Source of the DNA: Protula sp. h YS-2021
Lineage: Eukaryota; Annelida; Polychaeta; Sabellida; Serpulidae
Assembly: GCA_949752745.1 (NCBI GenBank)
Contig: OX457027.1
Coordinates: 85,877,094-85,941,093, forward strand
DNA: 64,000 nucleotides
Reading direction: 5' to 3'
The first letter of the stretch is position 1; every line of letters starts with the position of its first letter. The notes beneath the pieces were generated by a model. That model saw nothing but the letters and a program-made list of their open reading frames with translations, had not been told where the DNA came from and did no database searches. Positions 45,301 through 58,841 of the stretch are shown in pieces. The position numbers and the translations under genes were made by a program.

Positions 45301-48300
45301 ACCCACCCACGTAGCAATGAGTTCCTAACATGCCAAAGGCTGTGGACAGTTTCTGCTCCCTTCTGTCAGATTACTACTGGGTGATGTCATGGGCCAGTTG
45401 CCATGATACTCAAAAGGGAAAAAGCTTTCACAAAAGAGTTTCTCCTCTCGCCACCATGAATCAAGTCAAAGACGCCAACAAACACATGGCTAAGTTATTT
45501 CACACGTGGTTATTGGAGAACTCCGAATTTATATACACGTATCATTTCATTATACTGCAGTGCATTTAATTACTAGAAAGGAGTATAGAGCGACCAATGA
45601 ACATAAAACGTCAGTGTATTGGGATATCATATCACACACTTTCAATCGAGACCTATTTCATTTACTTGTTTTTGTAAATAAACACATGTCTCTCCAACCA
45701 TGTCAATAACTCTGCAATACCCACTTCCCTTCTTTCCATTTACAGAAATAAAAGAATCACTTTCCTTTTCTGCAAATATAATCACAATTCATAATGAAAA
45801 AATCAAATAAAAACGCATAATTATCCACAGAAATGACCGTCAAAATATTCCAGATACTTGCAATATGTAATTACATGCCACATTTTAGTCTCACCCCACA
45901 AAAATGGTCATTTTGCCAGCCATTTAAGCGAAGACATCACAAAGGTGAAAGGAGAATCCGATCAATTTTGACAAAATTTAGACTTGGTAAAAGGCCTCAT
46001 GGGCAATACTGCTACCAAAAGTAATCGGACAAGATCTTTGGGACGAACGGCGTTTTGTGTTTCTTGTAAAGCTATCCGCTTATTTGGCCAGTTTTGTCCA
46101 AGCGATAACAAAAATACTTAACTCCACTGAAGATCTGCCTAAGATTAGGGAAGAGAGGGAAGGAAAGAAAGAAGAAAAGAAAGAAAAAATAAATTAATGT
46201 AGTATGGGACCTTCATATGCATCTGAGAGAGGCAGAACTATAAATATGGCTTGTAAAACCTGCGAAGGGAGATAATGAAAAATGGTGACAATGAAAAACA
46301 AGTTTGTCCAAGGACAAAGTCCCAGCTTACGAAAAGCAATAAAACCGATTCCAGCGTGCATGAGCAAGGGAATTCCCCTGAAAAATTGGGCTTCAAAAGA
46401 TGAGACGGCAAAAGGCTAGCCCAATAATTTATTTAGCACCGGACCAGAACATAGACCGATAAATGCACACAAAGATTTCTTTTCCAGAAAAATGGGAAAC
46501 AGATTTTTTGTATCTCTGGTAGACTGGATACTCTGCCATAGATACCTTCAAACAACGCTCGCATTTCGGACCAATGCGCATATTTATGTAACTTGCCTTG
46601 ATGTGCGGTTCTTATTCAGACAAGTGCGCATGTTTATTTAATTTTGCGTAGATGCGCGGTTCCGTTCCCATTTTGGAACAGTGCACATGTTTATTTAACT
46701 TGCGTTGATGTGCGGTTCGCATTTCTGACGAGCGCCCATGTTTTTTTTACCTTTTGTGGATGTGCGGTTCTTATTTCGGATCAGTGCGCACGTTTATTTA
46801 TCTTGTGTTGACGTCCGGTTCTTATTTCGGATCAATGCGCATCTTTATTTACATTGTGTTGATGTGCGGTTCTTATTTCGGATCAGTGCGCATGTTTGTT
46901 TACCTTGTGTTGATGTGCGGCTCTTATTTCGGATCAGTGCGCATGTTTATTTACCTTGTGTTGATGTGCGGTTCTTATTCCATACCAATGCGCATGTTTA
47001 TTTTACTTGCGTTGATGAGCGGTACTTATTTCGGACAGCCCAAGTTTTCTTAGGTTGCCTTGATACGCGGTTCGCATTTCGGACCAGTTTGCATGTTTAT
47101 TTAACTTGCGTTGATGCACGGTACTTATTTTGGACGTGTGCCTATGTTTATTTAACCTGCGTTGGTGCGCGGTTTGCACTTTGGACCAGTGTGCATGTTT
47201 ATTTAACTTGCGTTGATGAGCAGTTCGAATTTCGGATCATTACGCATGTTTATTTAACTTGCGTTAATGCGCGGTTCGAATTTCGGACCAGTGCGCATGT
47301 TTATTTAACTTGCGTTTATGCGCAGTGCTTATTTTGGACCAGTGCAAATGTTTATTTAACTTGCGATGGAGCGTAGTTCGCATTTCGAACCACTGCGTAT
47401 GTTTATTTAACGTGCGTCGATGCGCGGTTCTTATTCCAGGCCAATGCGCATATTTCTTTAACTTGAGTTGATGCGCGTTTCTTATTCTGGACCAGTGTGC
47501 ATGTTTATTTAAGTTGCGTTGCTGCGCAGTTCTTATTTTGAATAGTGCGCATGCTATCTAAGTTGCGTTAATGGGCAGTTCGCATTTCGAAATAGTGCGC
47601 ATATTTATTTAACTTGCGTTGATGCAAGGTGCTTATTTTGGTCCAGTGTGCTTACTTATTTAGCTCGTGTTGCTGTGCGGTTCGCATTTCGAACCAGCGC
47701 GCATGTTTTTTTTTAACTTGTGTTGATGCGTGGTTCGCATTTTGGACCATTGCGCATGTTTATTTAACTTGTGTTGATGATCGGTACTTATTTTGGACCG
47801 GTGCAAATGTTTATTTAACTTACGCTTATGTGCGGTTCGCAATTCGGACCAGTGTGCATGTTTATTTAATTTGCGTTGATATCCGGTTCGCATTTCGGAC
47901 CAGTATACCTGTTTCTTTAGGTTGCGTTGATGCGCAGTTCGCATTTTGGGACAAGTGAGCAGGTTGATTTAACTTGCGTTGACGCGCGATTTGCGTTTCG
48001 GACCAGAACGCATGTTTATTTAAGTCCCGTCGATGCCCGACTCTTATGTCTATTCAACTTGCGTCGATTCATGGTTCTTTCTTCGGACCACTGCGCATGT
48101 TTATTTAACTTGCGTTGATGCGCGGTTCTCATTTCAGACCACTGCGCATGTCTATTCAACTTGCGTCGATGCGTGGTTCTATTTTTCGGACAAGTGCGCA
48201 TGTTTGTTTAACTTGCGTTGATGTGCGGTGCTTATTTTGGACCGAATCGCATGTTTATTTAACTTCTGTCGATGCGCGGTTCGCATTTCCGGCCATTGCC

Positions 48301-51300
48301 CATGTTTATTTTACTTGTGTTGATGCGTGGTTCCATTTCAGACCAGTGCACATACTTATTTAACTTGCGTTGATGCGCGGTTCGCATTTCGGACCACTGC
48401 GCATGTTTATTTAATTTGCCTCGATGTGCGGTTCGCATTTCGGACCAGTGCGCATGTTTCTTTAGGCTGCGTTGATGCGCGGTTCGCATTTCAGACCACT
48501 GCGCATGTCTATTCAACTTACGTCGAAACGTAGTTCTTTTTTTCGGACCAGTGCGCATGTTTATTTAACCTGCGTTGATGCGCGGTGCTTATTTTGGATC
48601 AGTTCGCATCTTTATTTATCTTCCGTCGATGCGCAGTTCACATTTCGGACCAACGCGCATGTTTATTTAACTTGCATCGATGCGGAGTACTTAATTTGGA
48701 CTACTGCGAATGTTTCTTTAACTTGCGTCGATGTGCGGTTGTTAAATCTGACTATTGCGCAAGTTCGTTTAACTTGCGTTTATGCGCTGTAGGAGGAGAT
48801 TGATTTAATTTTTTTTTCTCAAAAATTCCGAAAAAAAATCAAAAGTTTTCCAATTCACTCAAAAAGCACAAGCCATATGCATGACCCCCTAGAGACGGCT
48901 CATATCGACAATAAATGAAATCTGATAACAAGTTTGTCCAAGGACAAAGTCCCAGCTTACGAAAAGCAATAAAACCAACTCCAGCGTGCATGAGCAAGGG
49001 AATTTTCCTGAAAAATTTGGCTTCAAAAGATGAGACGGCAAAGAGCTAGCCCAATAATTAATTTAGCACCGGGCCAGAACATAGATCGATAAATGCATAC
49101 AAAGATTTCTTTCCCAGAAAAATGGGAAACAGATTTTTTGCATCTCTGGTAGACAGGATAGTCTGCAATAGATACCTTCAAACAACGCTCGCATTTCGGA
49201 CCAGTGCGCATATTTATGTAACTTGCCTTGATGCGCGGTTCTTATTCAGACAAGTGCGCATGTTTATTTAATTTTGCGTAGATGCGCGGTTCCCATTTTG
49301 GAACAGTGCACATGTTTATTTAACTTGCGTTGATGTGCGGTTCGCATTTCTGACGAGGGCCCATGTTGTTTTTTCACCTATTGTGGATGTGCGGCTCTTA
49401 TTTCGGATCAGTGCGCACGTTTATTTACCTTGTGTTGATGTGCGGTTCTTATTTCGGATCAATGCGCATCTTTATTTACATTGTGTTGATGTGCGGTTCT
49501 TATTTCGGATCAGTGCGCATGTTTATTTACCTTGTGTTGATGTGCGGTTCTTATTTCGGATCAGTGCGCATGTTTATTTACCTTGTGTTGATGTGCGGTT
49601 CTTATTCCATACGAATGCGCATGTTTATTTTACTTGCGTTCATGAGCGGTACTTATTTCGGACAGCCCCAGTTTTCTTACGTTGCCTTGATACGCGGTTC
49701 GTTGATGCAAGGTGCTTATTTTGGTCCAGTGTGCTTGCTTATTTAGCTTGTGTTGCTGTGCGGTTCGCATTTCGGACCCGTTTGCATGTTTATTTAACTT
49801 GCGTTGATGCACGGTGCTTATTTTGGACGTGTGCCTATGTTTATTTAACTTGCGTTGGTGCGCGGTTTGCATTTTGGACCAGTGTGCATGTTATTTAACT
49901 TGCTTTGATGAGCAGTTCGAATTTCGGACCATTACGCATGTTTATTTAACTTGAGTTAATGCGCGGTTCGAATTTCGGACCAGTGCGCATGTTTATTTAA
50001 CTTGCGTTAATGCAAGGTGCTTATTTTGGACCAGTGCAAATGTTTATTTAACTTGCGTTGGAGCGTGGTTCGCATTTCGAACTACTGCGCATGTCTATTT
50101 AACTTGCGTTGATGCGCGGTTCGAATTTCGGAGAAGTGCGCATGTTTATTTAACTTGCGTTGATGGCCGGTGCTGATTTTAGACCAGTGCAAATGTTTAT
50201 TTAACTTACGTTGGCGCGTGGTTCGCATTTCGAACCACTGCGTATGTTTATTTAACGTGCGTCGATGCGCGGTTCTTATTTCAGGCCAATGCGCATATTT
50301 CTTTAACTTGAGTTGATGCGCGGTTCTTACTCTGGGCCAGTGCGCATGTTTATTTAAGTTGCGTTGATGCGCAGTTCTTATTTTGAATAGTGCGCATGTT
50401 ATTTAAGTTGCGTTAATGGGCAGTTCGCATTTCGACATAGTGCGCATGTTTATTTAACTTGCGTTGATGCAAGGTGCTTATTTTGGTCCAGTGTGCTTGC
50501 TTATTTAGCTTGTGTTGCTGTGCGGTTCGCATTTCGGACCAGCGCGCATGTTTTTTTTAACTTGTGTTGATGTGTGGTTCGCATTTTGGACCATTGCGCA
50601 TATTTATTTAACTTGTGTTGATGATCGGTACTTATTTTTGACCGGTGCAAATGTTTATTTAGCTTACGCTTATGTGCGGTTCGCAATTCGGACCAGTGTG
50701 CATGTTTATTTAATTTGCGTTGATATCCGGTTCGCATTTCGGACCAGTATACCTGTTTCTTTAGGTTGCGTTGATGCGCAGTTCGCATTTTGGGACAAGT
50801 GCGCAGGTTGATTTAACTTGCGTTGACGCGCGATTTGCGTTTCGGACCAGTGCGTATGTTTATTTAATTTGCGTTGATGCACAGTTCTTATTTTGAATAG
50901 TGCGCATGTTATTTAAGTTGCGTTAATGGGCAGTTCGCATTTCGACATAGTGCGCATGTTTATTTAACTTGCGTTGATGCAAGGTGCTTATTTTGGTCCA
51001 GTGTGCTTGCTTATTTAGCTTGTATTGCTGTGCGGTTCGCATTTCGGACCAGCGCGCATGTTTTTTTTAACATGTGTTGATGCGTGGTTCGCATTTTGGA
51101 CCATTGCGCATATTTATTTAACTTGTGTTGATGATCGGTACTTATTTTTGACCGGTGCAAATGTTTATTTAACTTACGCTTATGTGCGGTTCGCAATTCG
51201 GACCAGTGTGCATGTTTATTTAATTTGCGTTGATATCCGGTTCGCATTTCGGACCAGTATACCTGTTTCTTTAGGTTGCGTTGATGCGCAGTTCGCATTT

Positions 51301-54300
51301 TGGGACAAGTGCGCAGGTTGATTTAACTTGCGTTGACGCGCGATTTGCGTTTCGGACCAGAACGCATTTAAGTCCCATCGATGTCCGACTCTTATGTCTA
51401 TTCCACTTGCGTCGATTCATGGTTCTTTCTTCGGACCACTGCGCATGTTTATTTAACTTGCGTTGATGCGCGGTTCTTTTTTCCGGACAAGTGCGCATGT
51501 TTCTTTAACTTGCATTGATGTGCGGTGCTTATTTTGGACCACTGCGCATGTTTATTTAACTTCCGTCGATGCGCGCTTCGCATTTCAGGCCATTGCCCAT
51601 GTTTATTTAACTTGTGTTGATGCGTGGTTCTCATTTCAGACCACTGCGCATGTCTATTCAACTTACGTCGAAGCGTAGTGCTTTTTTTTCGGACCAGTGC
51701 GCATGTTTATTTAACCTGCGTTGATGCGCGGTGCTTATTTTGGACCAGTTCGCATCTTTATTTATCTTCCGTCGATGCGCAGTTCACATTTCGGACCAAT
51801 GCGCATGTTTATTTAACTTGCATCGATGCGGAGTACTTAATTTGGACTACTGCGAATGTTTCTTTAACTTGCGCCGATGTGCGGTTGTTAAATCTGACTA
51901 CTGCGCAAGTTTATTTAACTTGCGTTTATGCGCTGGAGGAGGAGATTCATTTAATTTTTTTTCAACTTGCGTTGATGCAAGGTGCTTATTTTGGTTTATT
52001 TAACTTGCGTTTATGCGCTGAAGGAGGAGATTCATTTAATTTTTTTTTTCAAAAATTCCGAAAAAATTCAAAAGTTTTCCAATTCACTCAAAAAGCACAA
52101 GCCGTATGCATGACCCCCTAGAGACGGCTCATATCGAAAATAAATGAAATCTGATAAAAACTGTAGGAGGAAATGCATTTTGAATTTTTTTCTTCAAAAA
52201 TTCTCTCATCGACTGAAAAAGACAGGCCATATTCACGACACCCTAAGCATGCCTCAGCCCCAAAATAAATGATGTTTGATCAAAACTGCAGGAGAAAATG
52301 CATTTTGATGTATTTTCATCAAAAATTCCCCCCGAAATCAAAAATTCCGAAGTCGAGTCAAACAGCACAAGCCGTATGCGAGACCTACCTAAGGATGCCT
52401 CATAGCAAAAATAAATGAAATCGAATAAAAACTGTAGGAGGAAATGCATTTTGAAGTTTTTCTTCAAAAATTCCCAAAAAATACAGAAATTGTCGGATCG
52501 ACTAAAAAGCGCAAGTCGTATTCTCAACCCCTTAGGGATGCCTCAAACCCCCCCCCCCCCCCCAAAAAAAAAAGGTTCAAAACTGTAGGGGGAAATGCAT
52601 TTTCAAGTTTTTTTCTTCAAAAACTCCCTAAAAATACAAAAATTGCCCGATGGACTAAAAAGCACAAGCCGTATGCACTCACACCAAAAATAAGTGTCGT
52701 ATTTTCAACCCCTTAGGGATGCCTCAAACCTCAAAAAAAAAAAAAAAAAAAGGTTCAAAACTGTAGGGGGAAATGCATTTTCAAGTTTTTTTCTTCAAAA
52801 ACTCCCTAAAAATACAAAAATTGCCCGATGGACTAAAAAGCACAAGCCGTATGCACTCACACCAAAAATAAATGTCGTATTCTCAACCCCTTAGGGATGC
52901 CTCAAACCTCAAAAAAAAAAAAGGTTCAAAACTGTAGGGGGAAATGCATTTTCAAGTTTTTTTCTTCAAAAACTCCCTAAAAATACAAAAATTGCCCGAT
53001 GGACTAAAAAGCACAAGCCGTATGCACTCACACCAAAAATAAATGTCGTATTTTCAACCCCTTAGGGATGCCTCAAACCAAAAAAAAAAAAAAAAAGGTT
53101 CAAAACTGTAGGGGGTAATGCATTTTCAAGTTTTTTTCTTCAAAAACTCCCTAAAAATACAAAAATTGCCCGATGGACTAAAAAGCACAAGCCGTATGCA
53201 CTCACACCAAAAATAAATGTCGTATTCTCAACCCCTTAGGGATGCCTCAAACCTCAAAAAAAAAAAAAAGGTTCAAAACTGTAGGGGGAAATGCATTTTC
53301 AAGTTTTTTTCTTCAAAAACTCCCTAAAAATACAAAAATTGCCCGATGGACTAAAAAGCACAAGCCGTATGCACTCACACCAAAAATAAATGTCGTATTT
53401 TCAACCCCTTAGGGATGCCTCAAACCAAAAAAAAAAAAAAAAGGTTCAAAACTGTAGGGGGTAATGCATTTTCAAGTTTTTTTCTTCAAAAACTCCCTAA
53501 AAATACAAAAATTGCCCGATGGACTAAAAAGCACAAGCCGTATGCACTCACACCAAAAATAAATGTCGTATTTTCAACCCCTTAGGGATGCCTCAAACCC
53601 AAAAAAAAAAAAAAAAAGGTTCAAAACTGTAGGTGGAAATGCATTTTTAAGTTTTTTTCTTCAAAAACTCCCTAAAAATACAAAAATTGCCCGATGGTCT
53701 AAAAACCAGAAGCCGTATGCACTCATACCAAAAATAAATGTCGTATTCTCAACCCCTTAGGGATGCCTCAAACCCCCCCCCCCCCAAAAAAAAAAAAAGG
53801 TTCAAAACTGTAGCGGGAAATGCATTTTGAAGTTTTTTCCTTCAAAAACTCCCTAAAAATACAAAAATTGCCCGATCGACTAAAAAGCACAAGCCGTATG
53901 CACTCACACCAAAAATAAATGACATCGAATCAAAATTGTAGGGGTAGATGCATTTTGAATTATTTTCGAAATTTTTGCTTAAAAAATTCCCCAAAAATAT
54001 AAACTAAAAAAGCATAAGCCGTATGCACGAACCTTCAGGGGTGCCTCATACCAAAAATAAATGACATCGGGTCCAAAATGTAAGAGGAGATGCATTTTAA
54101 AATTTCTTCAAAAAATCCCCAAAAATTCAAAAATCACCCGATCGACTAAAAAAGCACAAGCCGTATGCACGACCGCTTGGGAAATCCTCACACCAAAAAT
54201 AAATGACATCGAATCAAAATTGTAGGAGTAGATGCATTTTTTTCAAAATTTTTGCTTAAAAAAATCCCCAAAAATACAAAAATTGTCCGATCGACTAAAA

Positions 54301-55026
54301 AAGCACAAGCCGTATGCACGACCCTTTAGGGGTGCCTCATGCCAAAAATAAATGACATCATGTCAAAAATGTAGGAGGAGATACATTTTTAATTTTTTTC
54401 TTTAAAAATTCGCCAAAAATTCAAAAATCACCCGATCGACTAGAAAAGCACAAGCCGAATGCACGACCCCTTAGGGATGCCTCACACCAAAAATAAATGA
54501 CATCGGATCAGAATTGTAGGAGGAGATGCATTTTGAAACAAAGTTTACAGCGAACTAACTAACTAACTAACTAACGGACGCCATCCGCAGACCGATAGGA
54601 ATACCCCAGCTTACGTGTACCGTAAGCTGGGCTAAAAACTGTAGGAGGAAATGCATTTTGAATTTTTTTCTTCAAAAATTCTCTCATCGACTGAAAAAGA
54701 CAGGCCATATTCACGACACCCTAAGCATGCCTCAGCCCCAAAATAAATGATGTCTGATCAAAACTGCAGGAGAAAATGCATTTTGAGGTATTTTCATTAA
54801 AAATTCCCCCCGAAATCAAAAATTCCCAGGTCGAGTCAAATAGCACAAGCCGTATGCGAGACCTACCTAAGGATGCCTCATAGCAAAAATAAATGAAATC
54901 AGATGAAAACTGTAGGAGGAAATGCATTTTGAAGTTTTTCTTCAAAAATTACCAAATAATACAGAAATTGTCGGATCGACTCAAAAGCGCAAGTCGTATT
55001 CTCAAGCCCTTAGGGATGCCTCAAAC

Positions 55027-55060
<34 letters not shown>

Positions 55061-58000
55061 ATTTTCGAAATTTTTGCTTGAAAAATTCCCCTAAAATACA
55101 AACTAAATAAGGCCAAGCCGTATGCACGACCCTTTAGGGGTGCCTCATACCAAAAATAAATGGCATCGGGTCAAAAATGTAAGAAGAGACACATTTTAAA
55201 ATTTCTTTAAAAAATCCCCAAAAATTCAAAAATCACCCGATCGACTAAAAAAGCACAAGCCGTATGCATGACCGCTTAGGAAATCCTCACACCAAAAATA
55301 AATGACATCGAATCAAAATTGTAGGAGTAGATGCATTTTTTTTAAAATTTTTGCTTATAAAATTTGCCAAAAATACAAAAATTGTCCGATCGACTAAAAA
55401 AGCACAAGCCGTATGCACGACCTTTTAGGGGTGCCTCATACCAAAAATAAATGACATCGGGTCAAAAATGTAGGAGGAGATACATGTTTAATTTTTTTCT
55501 TTAAAAATTCGCCAAAAATTCAAAAATTACCCGATCAACTGGAAAAGCACAAGCCGTATGCATGACCCCTTAGGGATGTCTCACACCAAAAATAAAAAGA
55601 CATCGGATCAAAATTGTAGGAGGAGATGCATTTTGAAACAAAGGTTACAGCGAACTAACTAACTAACTAACTAACGGACGCCATCCGCAGACCGATAGGA
55701 ATACCCCAGCTTACGTGTAACGTAAGCTGGGCTAACAATGCTTCTATGGGAGGCAGAACGATAAACATTGCCTATAAAACCGAAAAAGGGAGACAATGAG
55801 AAAAATTCGCCTTTCAGTCAATCATTCCAAAGAAAGCAAAAAATATCAACAGGAACACAAATATATTGGAAACGCTTAAAATAAACTTGATAGCGATACC
55901 GCACTTATTAAGTTTTATTAAGCTCCTTGACCAACACTAAAGACATAGCAGCAAGCAAAACACACTGAAAATAAATTGATTCCTGATTTGAATCCACAAC
56001 TCTTGCTTCACAGACGACAACGCAAACTGCTTTTTATCAGGCAGAACCATAAATATTGCCTGTAAACCGATAAAGGGAGACAGTGAAAAAAAATCGCTTC
56101 AACCCACGATCTTGAGATTTTCAGTCCAACACCTTTACATCTGAGCTATCGAGGGAAGTGGTTAGGTGACTGGTAAATAAGCATCTAGTAGGAGCGCGCT
56201 GCGAGTTTTTTGGCAATTTGACCGTTTTTGGTCAATATTTTGGCCAAATCATTAAACAAAATATAAGCCTGATGCATGAGCTTGCAATTCCTGTCTAATA
56301 TAAAAACAATCGTGCCGAATTTGCAGGAAGAGAGCATGTATTGTGTTTTAGAATTTGGCCAATATTTTGGCCATATCGCCAAAAAAAAAACACAAACAGA
56401 CACACAAGCTGTAATGGGGATTATCCAGGGAACATTCCTGCCACATTTCAAAACAATCAGTCCAGAAATGGCGGAAGAGTAGCATTTTAAAAAATGGTTT
56501 ACACAAATACATACGCATAACGGAAGACGGATGCCCTTCAGCGACAGAAAATCCTAACACACAACATTTTTACATGATGACGTCATGTGCGGGCCATTTA
56601 TTTCCCATACGCGTTTCAAGTTGTGCAAAACCATTTGATTTATCCACGGCATAGCTATATCAAGTTTGAAATCGATCCCACTTTCTCTTATCGAGATATT
56701 TTGGACACGAGATTTTATTTAGAACATATAATTACTTTACTACTAACTACTTCAGAACATATAACTGCTTTACAACATTTACAACATTTTTATTTCCTCT
56801 GTCAATGGCAAGTCTCTTTTATAAGATAACTGTCAAACTGAAATTGATTTGAGTAAATGGATGGAGCAACTTGACTTCATATTCCTATTTTCAATTAGGT
56901 TCACAAACATCGGACTCTTTAGTGCAGATATACTGTGATCATTACAGTATTATTTAACAAACACATCTACTGAACATACATTTAATTTCTTTGTCAACAA
57001 GCCATCGTCCAAGGCGCAGACCCCAACCGGACACAACAAGTCGCCATTTTGGCAACTTTTTACCGATTTGAATAGTTACATGACGCTGCACAACTTCAAT
57101 ATATATATTTTCACTGTGCAAAGTGGCATATGCCTAGGATAAACAGTTTTTGAGAACTCGCGTGGAAAGCACCCAAGTCTTACATTGCAGTTATCTCAAG
57201 AGATCACGATTTTTGACAAGTCGCCATTTTGGCAATTTTTGGCCGATTTGAAAAATAACACGACGTTGCACAACTTCAATATATATATATTCACCGTGCA
57301 AGGTAGCATATGCCTAGTATAAATAGTTTCGGAGAACTCGCGTGGAAAGCACCCAAGTCTTACATTGCAGTTATCCCAAAAGATCCCAATTTTTGACAAG
57401 TCGCCATTTTGGTAATTTTTAGTCGATTTGAAAAATAACACAACGTTGCACAATTTCAATTTATATATATTGTCACTGTGCAAGATTGGAAACAAAACAG
57501 TATGCAAAGTGTGACACACGGACGGACAGAAAGAAGGCAATCCTACAGCCCCCCCCCCCAGGCTCGCCCGGTGCGGGTCTAATAACTGCGACAACTACAA
57601 TGAGCAGTGTACCCAATACAGCAGAAGATCCGAAATGTTTGTGACAAGGCAGATCTTTTGATTCCCTCCGATTCCCCACTTCCCTCGACCGTGTTTTCGT
57701 ACTGTCCTGCAGTTCTACCTATATAAAGGGACCCGTATGAGACGGACGCATACGAACGTGATGATAAAACGTCTTCGGCAAAATTCTCGAGTGTGAAAAA
57801 TCTGTATTACGGCCGCCCCCCCCCCCCCTCCACTCCCACATGCACACCGACGTCTATCCCATCTCTAATAATAAAATCTGCTGACAAATCTCTTCACCAA
57901 TGCCAAGGACTCACAGAACCGGTATCCCTCCCCCACCTAATAAAAAATAATAAACAAACCAAACACACAAATAAATGACAACAATACATTTTGATTCTAT

Positions 58001-58810
58001 TTGGTATTTCATACTGCTAAAATCAAAAAGGAGGACGGGCTTCACACATTAAGCTGTTACAGAATAGTCAAACTAAGTTTTAAGGTGATTCGACATCTAT
58101 TTGCGAAGATATTGCATAGACAAACTTTCGTCAAAACCCGTCGTACATCACGAACGATTACACAAGAGAATATTGGGATCATCACATGCCACATTTCCAC
58201 AAAATTTGGACAGGACCATACTTGTCCTTTGCAATTTATTTTTTAACACAAAACAACGTGACACACAGAAAGAAACTACAAGAAATGTACGCCGATGCCC
58301 CGGTCGAGGTTATCATAATTAGCAGACACCCTGTCGACAAGGAAGTTTAAATATGCTTTGTGACGACGCCACACGAACAAGTAAGTATTTGTGAAACACA
58401 AGCAGGCCCCAACCGCCCCCAAATTCATAGGGGTATAAAGCGATGACGGACAGACGGACGGACAGACGGACGCTCCAAACCTATAGGCCCCAATCCGAAG
58501 GGTTGGGGCCTAAAAATGCTCACCGAAAGTATGTCTTCAGCAGCACTGAGCATAATCACATAGCCAAAGTTGTTTGTTAGCCCTAGCAACCTGTAGGAGC
58601 AAGAATAGGTTTATAAATATGGTTCCCTCATAAATTAGATGTTTTTTCTTCCAGTTACGAATTACACAGCATCAGCACTCTTATTTTATAGTCTCCTGTT
58701 TTTTTTTTTAAGATGCGAAAAACAAACTACAATGTCTTGGACAGATTGGTCTGTTGGCTGTAGAAGTTTATCATGTCCTATAATGGACCCAGAGTCTGAA
58801 ATAAATAATG

Positions 58811-58841
<31 letters not shown>

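Larger units (their letters stand above)
46297..55735 (+). mobile_element. 9.4-kb compound Helentron/'pearl'-like array D in CLN3 intron 3
   Basis: Two identical-type heads (AACAAGTTTGTCCAAGGACA then CCCAGCTTACG) occur at 46297 and 48927. Two tails with the hairpin CCCAGCTTACG...CGTAAGCTGGG followed by CTAA end at 54635 and 55735. Between them lie 51-bp arrays and ~175-bp arrays. The head and tail boxes are inverse to each other. The flanks are pieces of another repeat (GAGGCAGAAC.ATAAA.AT). The two heads and two tails suggest internal duplication after insertion. Confidence 0.75.

Noticed and set aside
45330..45709. Short ORFs (79 and 67 codons)
   Set aside because: No recognisable domain, no supporting splice context, and in a repeat-rich CLN3 intron.
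46555..51945. CRISPR-like array
   Set aside because: There are no unique spacers, the repeats are head-to-tail and diverged, and the genome is eukaryotic.
46738..52121. Long ORFs (up to 212 codons) on both strands
   Set aside because: They are translations of a 51-bp satellite whose period is a multiple of three. Several frames are open at once, there is no promoter or non-repetitive domain, and they lie within a CLN3 intron.
52444..55110. Lys-rich ORFs of 62-90 codons
   Set aside because: Translation of the ~175-bp tandem repeats with poly-A tracts.
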